The translations under genes and the position numbers were made by a program. From Holosporales bacterium (GTDB lineage: Bacteria > Pseudomonadota > Alphaproteobacteria > UBA3830 > JAIRMZ01), in assembly GCA_031255325.1 (NCBI GenBank), contig JAIRST010000025.1, forward strand, positions 1 to 21,216: 21,216 nucleotides of DNA, read 5' to 3'. Positions 1-8,038 of this stretch are shown here, piece after piece. Every line of letters starts with the position of its first letter. Position 1 is the first letter of the stretch. A model generated the notes under the pieces. That model was not told the DNA's origin. It saw only the letters and a list, made by a program, of their open reading frames with translations, and ran no database searches.

Positions 1-1396
1 GCTTCATACGATCGACGATAATCTCCAGATGCAGTTCTCCCATCCCTTTGATGATCGTTTGCCCCGTTTCTGCATTCGAGCTTACACGAAACGATGGATC
101 CTCCATCGCAAGACGGTTCAAAGCAAACCCCATTTTCTCTTGATCTGCTTTTGATTTGGGCTCAACAGCTACTTCAATAACAGGATCTGGAAACTCCATC
201 TTTTCCAAAACAATAGGCTTGGCCGGATCTGATAGCGTATCCCCGGTCGTCACATTTTTTAGCCCACATAAGGCAACGATATCCCCTGCCCTAGCGCTTT
301 TAATATCCTCACGATCGTTCGCATGCATTAAAAGCATGCGACCAACACGCTCACGCTCATTTTTTGTTGCATTAAAAATGTAACTTCCTGAATCTAGTTT
401 GCCAGAGTAGATACGCACAAATGTTAACGTCCCCACAAAAGGATCTGCCATGATTTTAAAAGCTAAAGCCGAAAATGGGTCTTCATCGGAAGGATGGCGT
501 ACTTCTTCAATATCTGTTTTTGGATTTATTCCGGTAATAGTCCCTACATCGAGAGGAGAAGGCAAATAACAACAAACCGCATCAAGAAGAGTTTGTACCC
601 CTTTATTCTTAAAAGCACTTCCACATAATACAGGTACAAATGTTGCGGCAATGGTTCCTTTACGGATACATGCCGTTAATTCCTCTTCTGTCGGCTGCTC
701 TCCCCCTAAGTAACGCTCTAGAACAACATCATCTTGTTCAATTGCCGTTTCGACAAGATCAGCATGATACTTTTCTGCTTTTTCCTTAAGATCCGCAGGA
801 ATCTCACCAATCTCGAATTCAGCTCCGAGGGTTTCATCATTCCAGCGAATAGCTTTCATCGCGAGGACATCAACAATACCAACGAAATCGCTCTCGCTCC
901 CAATGGGAATATTTAAAACGAGAGGACGTGCACCCAATCGATCAACGATCATATCAACACATCGGTAAAAGTTTGCCCCTAGACGATCCATTTTGTTAAC
1001 AAAGCAAATGCGCGGCACCGAATACTTATCAGCCTGTCGCCAGACCGTTTCAGACTGCGGCTCAACACCCGCTACACCATCGAAAACAGCAACAGCCCCA
1101 TCCAGAACACGCAAAGAACGCTCCACCTCAATAGTAAAATCAACATGTCCAGGTGTATCAATGATATTAATACGATGACCTTTCCAAAAGCAGGTCGTCG
1201 CCGCAGAGGTAATAGTAATACCCCGCTCTTGCTCTTGCTCCATCCAGTCCATGGTAGCAGCGCCTTCATGGACTTCACCGATTTTATGAGATCGTCCAGT
1301 ATAATAAAGAATACGCTCTGTCGTTGTCGTCTTTCCGGCATCAATATGCGCCATAATGCCAATATTACGATACAGGTCGAGAGAGTCCTTTGCCAA
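1..1396 (-). CDS. fusA: Elongation factor G, N-terminal 465 residues (partial)
   Basis: EF-G is the cytoplasmic GTPase that drives ribosomal translocation and, with RRF, ribosome recycling. Visible motifs are the P-loop AHIDAGKTT near residues 16-24, the switch-II stretch DTPGHVDF, and the NKMD guanine-specificity motif. Domain II and the start of domain III (GMGELHLEII) reach the window edge, where the frame is still open; the family is about 690-700 residues long. The start is TTG at 1396-1394, since no ATG or GTG gives the conserved beginning DLYRNIGIMAHIDAGKT. A strong GGGGAGG ribosome site lies five bases upstream. It follows rpsG by 11 bases, the usual rpsL-rpsG-fusA order, and should share the promoter near 2350. 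Confidence 0.97.
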   Translation of the reverse strand, partial: MAKDSLDLYRNIGIMAHIDAGKTTTTERILYYTGRSHKIGEVHEGAATMDWMEQEQERGITITSAATTCFWKGHRINIIDTPGHVDFTIEVERSLRVLDGAVAVFDGVAGVEPQSETVWRQADKYSVPRICFVNKMDRLGANFYRCVDMIVDRLGARPLVLNIPIGSESDFVGIVDVLAMKAIRWNDETLGAEFEIGEIPADLKEKAEKYHADLVETAIEQDDVVLERYLGGEQPTEEELTACIRKGTIAATFVPVLCGSAFKNKGVQTLLDAVCCYLPSPLDVGTITGINPKTDIEEVRHPSDEDPFSALAFKIMADPFVGTLTFVRIYSGKLDSGSYIFNATKNERERVGRMLLMHANDREDIKSARAGDIVALCGLKNVTTGDTLSDPAKPIVLEKMEFPDPVIEVAVEPKSKADQEKMGFALNRLAMEDPSFRVSSNAETGQTIIKGMGELHLEIIVDRMK

Positions 1397-1407
1397 AATG
1401 CCCTCCC

Positions 1408-1878
1408 CTACCAACGATAATGAGCGAAAGCGCGGTTTGCTTCAGCCATTTTATGTGTATCATCACGCTTTTTAATAGCGGCACCGCGTCCATTGAAGGC
1501 ATCGATTATTTCACCCGCAAGCTTATCTGCCATCGTCCGCTCTCCGCGTTTTGCTGCGCTTGCAATCAACCAACGCATAGCCAATGCTCGTGCTCGCTCA
1601 GCGCGAACTTCAACTGGAACTTGATAGGTTGCCCCCCCCACACGACGAGAACGCACTTCAACCATCGGGCGAATATTTTCTAGAACTCCCGAGAATACTT
1701 CTAAACCTTGCTGATTCAACTTCTTTTCCGCTTGCTCAACAGCATCGTAAAAGATACGCTCCGCCACAGAACGCTTCCCATCCAACATTAAACAATTAAT
1801 AAACCGCGAAACAGAAACACTCCCCAATCGCGAATCCGGAAGAATTTCTCTTTTTTCTGCTGTACGACGTCGTGCCAT
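1408..1878 (-). CDS. rpsG: 30S ribosomal protein S7
   Basis: S7 is a primary assembly protein of the 30S head and contacts the E-site tRNA. The reading frame gives 156 residues, the normal length. It opens with an alphaproteobacterial-type N-terminus (MARRR..EKREILPD), has the conserved centre GGATYQVPVEVR, and ends with an FAHYRW tail. ATG at 1878 is the only start that keeps the conserved beginning. It lies 13 bases after rpsL and 11 bases before fusA, so the three are one transcription unit. In E. coli S7 represses its own operon; I did not identify that binding site here. Confidence 0.98.
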   Translation of the reverse strand: MARRRTAEKREILPDSRLGSVSVSRFINCLMLDGKRSVAERIFYDAVEQAEKKLNQQGLEVFSGVLENIRPMVEVRSRRVGGATYQVPVEVRAERARALAMRWLIASAAKRGERTMADKLAGEIIDAFNGRGAAIKKRDDTHKMAEANRAFAHYRW

Positions 1879-1891
1879 TTTTTAACCTTAC

Positions 1892-2263
1892 CTATTTGGG
1901 TTTCTTTACGCCATATTTCGATCGGCTTTTTTTTCGATTTTTCACGCCCTGCGTGTCGAGAGCGCCACGAACAATATGATACCGTACACCGGGCAGGTCT
2001 TTCACACGTCCTCCTCGGATTAAAACAACCGAGTGTTCTAATAAGTTGTGCCCTTCGCCAGGAATATAAGCCGTCACTTCATAACCATTCGTCAAGCGAA
2101 CACGCGCAATTTTACGCAAGGCCGAGTTCGGTTTTTTAGGGGTTGTCGTCGTTACACGTGTACATACCCCACGCCGCTGCGGGCAAGCAGCAAGCGCTGG
2201 TACCTTGTTTCTTTTTACAAGAGGCTTCCGCGGTTTACGAATCAGCTGACTTACCGTCGGCAT
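1892..2263 (-). CDS. rpsL: 30S ribosomal protein S12
   Basis: S12 sits at the decoding centre and controls translational accuracy. The product has 123 residues, the family's usual length. The streptomycin-relevant loops are intact: TTTTPKKPNSALRK carries lysines at 43 and 44, and GGRVKDLPGVRYH carries lysine at 88, the wild-type state seen in sensitive bacteria. ATG at 2263 is preceded by AAAGGAAG. It is the first gene of the str operon; the promoter and leader hairpin lie at 2287-2350. No distal tuf can be seen because the window ends inside fusA. Confidence 0.98.
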   Translation of the reverse strand: MPTVSQLIRKPRKPLVKRNKVPALAACPQRRGVCTRVTTTTPKKPNSALRKIARVRLTNGYEVTAYIPGEGHNLLEHSVVLIRGGRVKDLPGVRYHIVRGALDTQGVKNRKKSRSKYGVKKPK

Positions 2264-2286
2264 ACACTTCCTTTTAATATCTCTTC

Positions 2287-2311
2287 AACTTCCCTTCCTA
2301 TAAGGGAAACT
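2287..2311 (-). promoter_or_regulatory. Hairpin in the 5' leader of the str operon mRNA
   Basis: Bases 2287-2295 pair with 2303-2311 on the transcribed strand. This gives nine pairs (two G-U) around a seven-base loop. The hairpin would sit at the very 5' end of the mRNA, about 25 bases before the rpsL start. It may protect the 5' end or take part in ribosomal-protein feedback; that role is inference. Confidence 0.45.
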
Positions 2312-2321
2312 AACGAACAGC

Positions 2322-2350
2322 ACGCTAATTCTTCCATCGCACGATGTCAA
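2322..2350 (-). promoter_or_regulatory. sigma70-type promoter of the rpsL-rpsG-fusA operon
   Basis: On the minus strand a perfect -35 TTGACA (2350-2345) is followed after 17 bases by TAGCGT (2327-2322) as the -10. The weak -10 with a consensus -35 is common in alphaproteobacterial housekeeping promoters. Transcription would start near 2315 and give a leader of about 50 bases before rpsL. No other good promoter is visible between murJ and rpsL. Confidence 0.7.
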
Positions 2351-2493
2351 GCTTTATTTTTTATTTCAACAAAGACTTCTCGTGCTTTTATCTTTTTTTA
2401 CTTTAAGCTCTGTTAACGAACTGGCGCAAAGAAGAGAGAAATTCCCGAAGTTACCCCACCAAGTCCTTAGAACAGATAAGATATTGGCGTAAT

Positions 2494-4050
2494 TCATTTT
2501 GCTCCTTGTGGACGTGGGCCTAGCGCAGGAAAGGCTTTTATTACGTATGTCACCCCTCCATACGTTCCTAACGCAATACCTATAATAGCTAAAAACAATA
2601 AGATACGTGCAGAAAGTGCCCCATCTATAAAGTCTTGTCCAAAAGATACATTAAAGATGAACATCTCTATCGCTACAATACAAGCCGCTATAAGTTGTTT
2701 GGCACATCGCCATTGCGTTTTAGGAAAAACAAAAATCAGAGCTTTACGACGCAATAAAATATAGAGCGTACTTACATTAACCCATGAAGATAGAGCTGTT
2801 GCCAATGCAATGCCGACATGCCCCATTTTAGGGGTTAGAAGTACAATAAAAGATATGTTCGCCAAAACAGAAACGAGCCCGACTTTGACGGGCGTACGGG
2901 TATCTCCTTGTGCAAAAAAGGCAGAGGCGAGGATTTTCGTTCCAATGTAAGCAGGAACTCCCCATCCAAAAGCGCGTAAAGCATCCGCAACGGGAGCCAC
3001 TTGATGGCTTAAAAAACTGCCTCGTTCGTAAACAAGAGCGACTAAAATATGCGGGATCATCACCATACATACAGCCGCTGGAATCGTTAAGAAAAAAGCT
3101 AAACTGACACCGCGATTAAACTCGATGGTAGCTTGTTCTTGACGTCCGCCCTGAATAAGCTTTGATAGCGTCGGCAGCAGAACAGTACTGAGCGCAATTC
3201 CGAGCGTCCCAAGAGGTAATTGATTAACGCGATCTGCAAAATAGATATAAGAAACGGCACCTTCTGTAAGAAAGGAGCACGCCTGTGTATCGACCAATAA
3301 ATTAATTTGCCAAACGCCAGCACCTAAAATACCAGGTACCATTTTGCGCCCGATTTCTCGCAATTCTTTCGGCATTTTGGGGCGGACAAAGCGCACCCGT
3401 ATGGAAAGGCGCTCTACTGCCCACCAAACAAGCGTTACTTGCATCAATCCTGCCGCTAACGTCGATAAGGCTAACATCAGGGCTATGGTGGAAATCTGAC
3501 AATGCAACGCAATTCCTGTAATCAATACAAAGATAAAGAACAGATTTAAAAGAATTTGTGTTGCAGCTGGCAATGCAAATTTATTGAAAGTATTCAAGAT
3601 ACCACAGAACAGCGCCATGATTGACGTTACCGTTAAATAAGGGAAACAAATACGCCCCAAAAGAACGGCTGTTTTAAATGTCTTACCATCTGGCGCAAAC
3701 CCTGGTGCCAACCCACGAATAACGTCCGCGTATCCTAAAATCACAAAAACCGAGAACCCAGAAAGAAAAATGATCAGCACGGTCAACGTTTGTGAGGCGA
3801 GTTCCTGTGCTTTTTCCTTTCCATTCCTTACAAGAACGCGAGAGAAAACAGGCAGGAACGAGGCATTAAAGGCACCTTCTGCAAAAAGGCGTCGGAGAAC
3901 ATTAGTGAGTTTAAAGGCGACAAAAAAAGCGTCTGTCAATGCGTTTGCCCCCATGCATAAAGCGACCAACATGTCTCGAATAAAACCTGTGATACGACTG
4001 ATAATAGTTACGCCCCCAATCGTTCCGACAGACCGGAAAAGTCCTGGCAT
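2494..4050 (-). CDS. murJ: MurJ/MviN lipid II flippase, copy 1
   Basis: MurJ is the inner-membrane MOP-superfamily flippase that moves lipid II to the periplasm for peptidoglycan synthesis. The protein is hydrophobic throughout and fits about 14 membrane helices. The charged cavity residues known from E. coli MurJ are present: R19 and R25 in SRITGFIRD, D40, K47, R53 and E58 (E. coli numbering +1). I chose ATG at 4050 because GAGGA lies just upstream and it gives the family N-terminal length (518 residues). A GTG at 4095 would add 15 hydrophilic residues. It is the last gene of surA-rsmA-murJ-murJ. A second full-length homologue lies immediately upstream, so the division of labour is unknown. 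Confidence 0.93.
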   Translation of the reverse strand: MPGLFRSVGTIGGVTIISRITGFIRDMLVALCMGANALTDAFFVAFKLTNVLRRLFAEGAFNASFLPVFSRVLVRNGKEKAQELASQTLTVLIIFLSGFSVFVILGYADVIRGLAPGFAPDGKTFKTAVLLGRICFPYLTVTSIMALFCGILNTFNKFALPAATQILLNLFFIFVLITGIALHCQISTIALMLALSTLAAGLMQVTLVWWAVERLSIRVRFVRPKMPKELREIGRKMVPGILGAGVWQINLLVDTQACSFLTEGAVSYIYFADRVNQLPLGTLGIALSTVLLPTLSKLIQGGRQEQATIEFNRGVSLAFFLTIPAAVCMVMIPHILVALVYERGSFLSHQVAPVADALRAFGWGVPAYIGTKILASAFFAQGDTRTPVKVGLVSVLANISFIVLLTPKMGHVGIALATALSSWVNVSTLYILLRRKALIFVFPKTQWRCAKQLIAACIVAIEMFIFNVSFGQDFIDGALSARILLFLAIIGIALGTYGGVTYVIKAFPALGPRPQGAK

Positions 4051-4096
4051 TTTTTCCTCAGAGCGTGGTCCTGTTTTTTTTATCGACACGAACACC

Positions 4097-5680
4097 TTAT
4101 CCTTTCAGAGAATGTTTAAGTTTTTCTCTTGGTATGGGCTCTTTTCCATCGGCCATCAATGTATGCATCAAAGAAAAACCGCCCAACAAGCGGCCGCTTA
4201 TCCAAAAAATAAAACTCCCTCCACCACCAAGGCCAATGCTGTAAGCAACACGCAACCAGGCTGATTCCGGGTAAAAATTTCTTAATGCGTAATGCGCCCC
4301 ATAAATACTGAGTCCCATCGCGATACCAGAAAAAGCTAATGTAAAGCATGCCTTCCAAGTATCCGTAAATACAAAAAGTGTTTTATGGCGTAGTAAAAAC
4401 ATATAGAGCGCGAAAACATTCACCCAAGCAGAAAAAGAAATCGCCAGAGCAATACCAGCTTGACGCATCGTCGGGATAAACAAAGGAATCGTCACAACAC
4501 AGGCAACAACGGAAAGAAGCCCAGCGAAACAAGGATGCCGCGTATTACCCTGCGCAAAAAGTGCTGTTGAAAACACTTTTGCTAGCATATAGGCGGGCAA
4601 CCCGACGGCAAAAGCTGCTAAAGTTGGCGCTGTTGCGCACACTTCGGCATGACCGAATTTTCCATGTTCATAGAAAATAGAAACAATAGGGGTTGGAATG
4701 GCAAGAAAAAGTGCTGTCGCTGGTACTGTTAACACGAGAGCAAAGATAACGCCTAAATTAAATTGGCCGCACGCATTTTTAAAATCGTTTTTTTGAATAG
4801 CTCGTGATAATGGTGGTAACAGAGCTGTACTAAGGCCAATACCCAAAATCCCTAAAGGAAATTGGTTGACATGGTCGGCATAATAAAAACATGACACAGC
4901 ACCTGACTGTAAAGACGAAGCTGTAATCACGCCGATCATCAGATTCAGTTGCCAAATGCCCGCTCCTACGGCTCCTGGTATAATTTTTCTGAAAATTTCT
5001 TTTGTTTCTTGCGATTTCAGATCGCTTGTGAACCCGATTTTGAATCCGTTATACCGGGTGGTACTCCACAAAAGTACCATTTGTGCAATGCCTGCAATAA
5101 ATGTCGCAACAGCCATCGTATGCGCTATCGTTGGGAAACCGCACGCCCCCAAAAGCATTGCAATGACCAGAAATATATTAAGAATAAGCTGCGCTCCAGC
5201 CGGAGTAGCGAAACGATTGACTGTGTTCAGGACACTACTGAAAAGCGCCACAATAAACGACGTGGCAATATAAGGAAAGCAAATGCGTCCTAATTCTACC
5301 GCATAGATAAAACGCTCGCTTCCTGGGATGAACCCTGGAGCATATCCGCGGATAATGGCGGGGAAAAATACGATGCAAATAATCAGTAGCAGAACAAGAA
5401 CAAATGACAACCAGGTTAATACTTGCGAGGCAATACGCTCTGCCGCCACATGCCCTTGTTTGCTTAGGACAGCACTAAAACGGGGCAGAAAAGCCGCATT
5501 AAAAGACCCTTCTGCAAAAAGCTTTCTCAGCACATTGGCAAGCTTAAAAGCAACAACAAAAGCATCAGCCACAGGACCTGCGCCAAGAACCGCAGCCTGA
5601 ATCGTATCCCGAACGATCCCCGATACCCTATAAAGAAACGTATAGCCACCAACGGTCATAAACGTTCGAATAAGCTGCAT
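4097..5680 (-). CDS. MurJ/MviN lipid II flippase, copy 2
   Basis: This is a second full-length MurJ-family flippase, clearly homologous to the downstream copy but well diverged. Shared stretches include FKLANVLRKLFAEGSFNAAF, ELGRICFPY and LPLSRAIQ-like blocks. From ATG 5680 the residues fall exactly on E. coli numbers: R18, R24, D39, K46, R52 and E57. GGGAG lies 11 bases upstream. An ATG at 5770 adds 30 charged residues; it sits 11 bases after rsmA but lacks a ribosome site, so the start is uncertain. From 5680 the product has 527 residues. Its stop lies about 45 bases upstream of the copy 1 start. Nothing suggests decay: no frameshift or lost key residue is visible. Confidence 0.92.
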   Translation of the reverse strand: MQLIRTFMTVGGYTFLYRVSGIVRDTIQAAVLGAGPVADAFVVAFKLANVLRKLFAEGSFNAAFLPRFSAVLSKQGHVAAERIASQVLTWLSFVLVLLLIICIVFFPAIIRGYAPGFIPGSERFIYAVELGRICFPYIATSFIVALFSSVLNTVNRFATPAGAQLILNIFLVIAMLLGACGFPTIAHTMAVATFIAGIAQMVLLWSTTRYNGFKIGFTSDLKSQETKEIFRKIIPGAVGAGIWQLNLMIGVITASSLQSGAVSCFYYADHVNQFPLGILGIGLSTALLPPLSRAIQKNDFKNACGQFNLGVIFALVLTVPATALFLAIPTPIVSIFYEHGKFGHAEVCATAPTLAAFAVGLPAYMLAKVFSTALFAQGNTRHPCFAGLLSVVACVVTIPLFIPTMRQAGIALAISFSAWVNVFALYMFLLRHKTLFVFTDTWKACFTLAFSGIAMGLSIYGAHYALRNFYPESAWLRVAYSIGLGGGGSFIFWISGRLLGGFSLMHTLMADGKEPIPREKLKHSLKG

Positions 5681-5781
5681 GGATTGCGACACTCCCGAAA
5701 ACCGCCCAAGTCTAACGGACTTTCTGCCTACTTCCAATGACTGTTCTTCTTCCTTCCAAAGGGGAGTCATGGTTTTATTTG

Positions 5782-6627
5782 TTATTTAGCAAGGTACTTT
5801 GCAAGTTCCAGAAACTGCGCAACCGCGAGTTCCTCTGCGCGTGCTTGAAGAGAAATGCCAAGGTGTAAGAGCTCTTGCTCAGAAAAAAGAGAAGACAAGG
5901 TAGTTTTTACCATTTTGCGTCGTGTTGAAAAAGCGCATTTGGTAATTGCATCGAGGGATGTGTGTAGCTCACGCTGCCTAGGAACGCTTTTAGGTTCAAT
6001 TAATACCACAGTAGAGTGCACTTTGGGAGGAGGAATAAAAGCCCCTGGCGGCAGATGAAAAAGTTTTGTGACATGCGCTTTCGCTTGTAACAAAACACTC
6101 AGTCGTCCGTAACTTTTTGTTCTCGGTTGCGCGTATAAGCGTTCGGCAACCTCTTTTTGAAACATAAGCACCAACGTGCAAAACTGTTCCAAAAAGGGAA
6201 GCCACTTGAATAATAACGGCGTTGAAATGTTATAAGGAAGATTGGATACTACAATAGGCGAAGAGAATGCTGAAAAATCCACGCGCAACGCATCTTCAAA
6301 CCTTAAACAAAAACGCTCACCATATACTTCCTGAAGCGGCGTAAGTGTTAGAGCACAACGATCATCTTTTTCAATAGCGCAGACGTACGCTCCTTGTTCT
6401 AGCAAAGCACGCGTTAACCCTCCTGGCCCGGGACCAATTTCAAAAACTGTTTTTCCGCATATGTCTCCTGCATAAGCAGCAATACGCCGGCAGATATCCT
6501 CATTGACAAGAAAATGCTGCCCCAAAGATTTGCGCGTCTGAAGTGTTTCTATAGCTTCTGCTAAGGGAGGAAGTTTTGCTCTCCCTTGATCTTTGACGTG
6601 TTCCTTAACGAGGGAACCGATTCTCAT
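5782..6627 (-). CDS. rsmA: 16S rRNA (adenine1518-N6/adenine1519-N6)-dimethyltransferase
   Basis: RsmA (KsgA) dimethylates two adjacent adenines near the 3' end of 16S rRNA during 30S maturation, using S-adenosylmethionine. The 281-residue product shows KSLGQHFLVNEDI (residues 33-45), the SAM motif EIGPGPGG (63-70), the catalytic NLPYNIST (129-136) and the C-terminal PPPKVHSTVV. The N-terminal LPPLAEAI leader is typical of alphaproteobacterial members. Its ATG overlaps the surA stop in ATGA (6624-6627), so the two are translationally coupled. A surA-rsmA pairing is classical, but here pdxA, which often lies between them, is absent. Loss of rsmA is the usual route to kasugamycin resistance; this copy looks intact. 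Confidence 0.96.
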   Translation of the reverse strand: MRIGSLVKEHVKDQGRAKLPPLAEAIETLQTRKSLGQHFLVNEDICRRIAAYAGDICGKTVFEIGPGPGGLTRALLEQGAYVCAIEKDDRCALTLTPLQEVYGERFCLRFEDALRVDFSAFSSPIVVSNLPYNISTPLLFKWLPFLEQFCTLVLMFQKEVAERLYAQPRTKSYGRLSVLLQAKAHVTKLFHLPPGAFIPPPKVHSTVVLIEPKSVPRQRELHTSLDAITKCAFSTRRKMVKTTLSSLFSEQELLHLGISLQARAEELAVAQFLELAKYLAK

Positions 6628-7949
6628 CCTCGAATCTCAATATAGGCACTGCGCTTTAACATACGTAAATGTCGCTCGGCACATTTCTCAAGTTGCACAT
6701 TCCTGAGATCATCTTTGATATCCTCCACCATTGGAGGTACAAGAGGACGCTCTTCCCTCTTGTATACAGCCAGCAAAAGAACCCCGTCAGGCGTAACAAC
6801 AGGAGGAGAAATATCCCTCGTTTCGATTGAACTTAACAAAGAACGCAATTTAGGATCAATTTCTTCCACAGGAAGGGTTTCAGAAGGCATCACTTTAAGG
6901 CCTGAAAAAAGATCCTCTGTCTTCTTTGGATCACGTTCAATGAGTAAATGTTCTCGTACTTCATGCGCTTGACTAACGAAAGTTTGTGCTTTCTCTTCTG
7001 AATCTAACGCATAAGGAGCAGGAATAAAAAAGCGTTGCATTGTAATCTCCTGAAACGTTGTCGCTCCCTGGAGACGCTTATCTTGGCAAAGTAAAATGAC
7101 ATATGCATTGCGTTTCTGGAACGGGGCAGAGATATGCCCTATAGGAAGGTCTTTAAGAACCTTTTTTTCAATACTAGAAAGGTTCGTTTCTGTCACCCAG
7201 CCAAGGGTACCTCCTTTGAAAGCTTCAGGAGCTTTTGAAAATTGCTGGGCAAGGGTAGAAAAATTTGCTCCTTGGTTTAAAAGATCCATGATGCGTCCCA
7301 TGTCAGCTAAAGCGGATTTTTCCTGCTCTGGCGTTTCAAAAGGAAGAACAATACGACTTAAGAGAACAGCGCCTTGTTTTCGATTTTCAATGAATTGCGC
7401 ACGTACGCGATCTACATCTTTATCAGAAATTTGGATGCTTTCTCCATATAGATCATGGATGAGCCGATTCCAAGAAGCCTGCGCACGTGCCTGTAAAATT
7501 AGGGTTTCTCGAGGGATATGATGTACTTTTAGAAAATCATTAAATAACTCTGGGGATAAGCCACTTCGACGTATCATTAAGGTGAGCATACGCTGCACAT
7601 CTGCGTCGGAAATGTAACTAGAGCGTTTGATGAGCCGTGCAATACGAGCAGCTTCTTGAATTTTCAGATACTCTTCGATAAGAGTTTGTAGAATTGTTCG
7701 TTTTATTTGGGGAAGCATCTCTGCGCTTGGTCGTGCTCCTGAAGCCGCAACCAGTAAGGCAAGACGAGTCTGAATATCAGACTCTGTAATGATGTTGCCA
7801 TTTACCACTGCAAGGATACACGCTTCTGTTTGAAAGGAAGCTGTACGAGGAGCAGGTGTGTGCCCCTCTCCTGCTTGCCCATTTGCGCCTGCTAACCCTA
7901 AAATTATAATAATAAACGGCGCTAAAGCACAAAAATTCCTGTTGGACAA
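6624..7949 (-). CDS. surA: Periplasmic chaperone SurA (parvulin-type peptidyl-prolyl isomerase)
   Basis: SurA escorts outer-membrane proteins, LptD in particular, across the periplasm. I prefer the TTG start at 7949: GGAGGG lies four bases upstream, and it gives a compact signal peptide (SNRN, then a hydrophobic run LAPFIIIILGLAG). ATG at 7982 adds 11 residues without a good ribosome site and would leave almost no leader behind the promoter. The mature part begins with the SurA N-domain (ILAVVNGNIITESDIQTR), followed by one recognisable parvulin domain (about residues 190-290, GGTLGWV and PIGHISAPF). The C-terminal part is degenerate. About 441 residues is near family length. It is divergent from lptF-lptG-lptD, whose product LptD is its best-known client. 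Confidence 0.9.
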   Translation of the reverse strand: MSNRNFCALAPFIIIILGLAGANGQAGEGHTPAPRTASFQTEACILAVVNGNIITESDIQTRLALLVAASGARPSAEMLPQIKRTILQTLIEEYLKIQEAARIARLIKRSSYISDADVQRMLTLMIRRSGLSPELFNDFLKVHHIPRETLILQARAQASWNRLIHDLYGESIQISDKDVDRVRAQFIENRKQGAVLLSRIVLPFETPEQEKSALADMGRIMDLLNQGANFSTLAQQFSKAPEAFKGGTLGWVTETNLSSIEKKVLKDLPIGHISAPFQKRNAYVILLCQDKRLQGATTFQEITMQRFFIPAPYALDSEEKAQTFVSQAHEVREHLLIERDPKKTEDLFSGLKVMPSETLPVEEIDPKLRSLLSSIETRDISPPVVTPDGVLLLAVYKREERPLVPPMVEDIKDDLRNVQLEKCAERHLRMLKRSAYIEIRG

Positions 7950-7959
7950 TTTCCCTCCT

Positions 7960-8025
7960 TTTTCATCTTTTTGTGCTATCATCCCGTGCTAGGGTATAGA
8001 TCCTTAGAAAAGAAATCAATTTTTA
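7960..8025. promoter_or_regulatory. Divergent promoter region between surA and lptF
   Basis: The short gap holds overlapping -10 candidates on both strands around 7993-8001. On plus, TTGTGC lies 18 bases before TATAGA. On minus, ATTGAT lies about 16 bases before TATACC. Overlapping divergent promoters would couple expression of the chaperone operon and the Lpt operon. The matches are moderate and neither start site is proven. Confidence 0.4.
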
Positions 8026-8038
8026 GGTTACAGACAAC

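Noticed and set aside
1072..1799. ORFs of 71-97 residues overlapping fusA and rpsG in other frames
   Set aside because: Shadows of highly conserved genes; no domain or ribosome site supports them.
4051..4095. GTG start at 4095 for the first murJ copy
   Set aside because: The ATG at 4050 has GAGGA upstream and gives the family N-terminal length; the extra 15 residues are hydrophilic and unlike MurJ.
4949..5600. Several plus-strand ORFs of 90-114 residues inside murJ copy 2
   Set aside because: They are antisense to a well-supported flippase gene, without ribosome sites or recognisable protein features.
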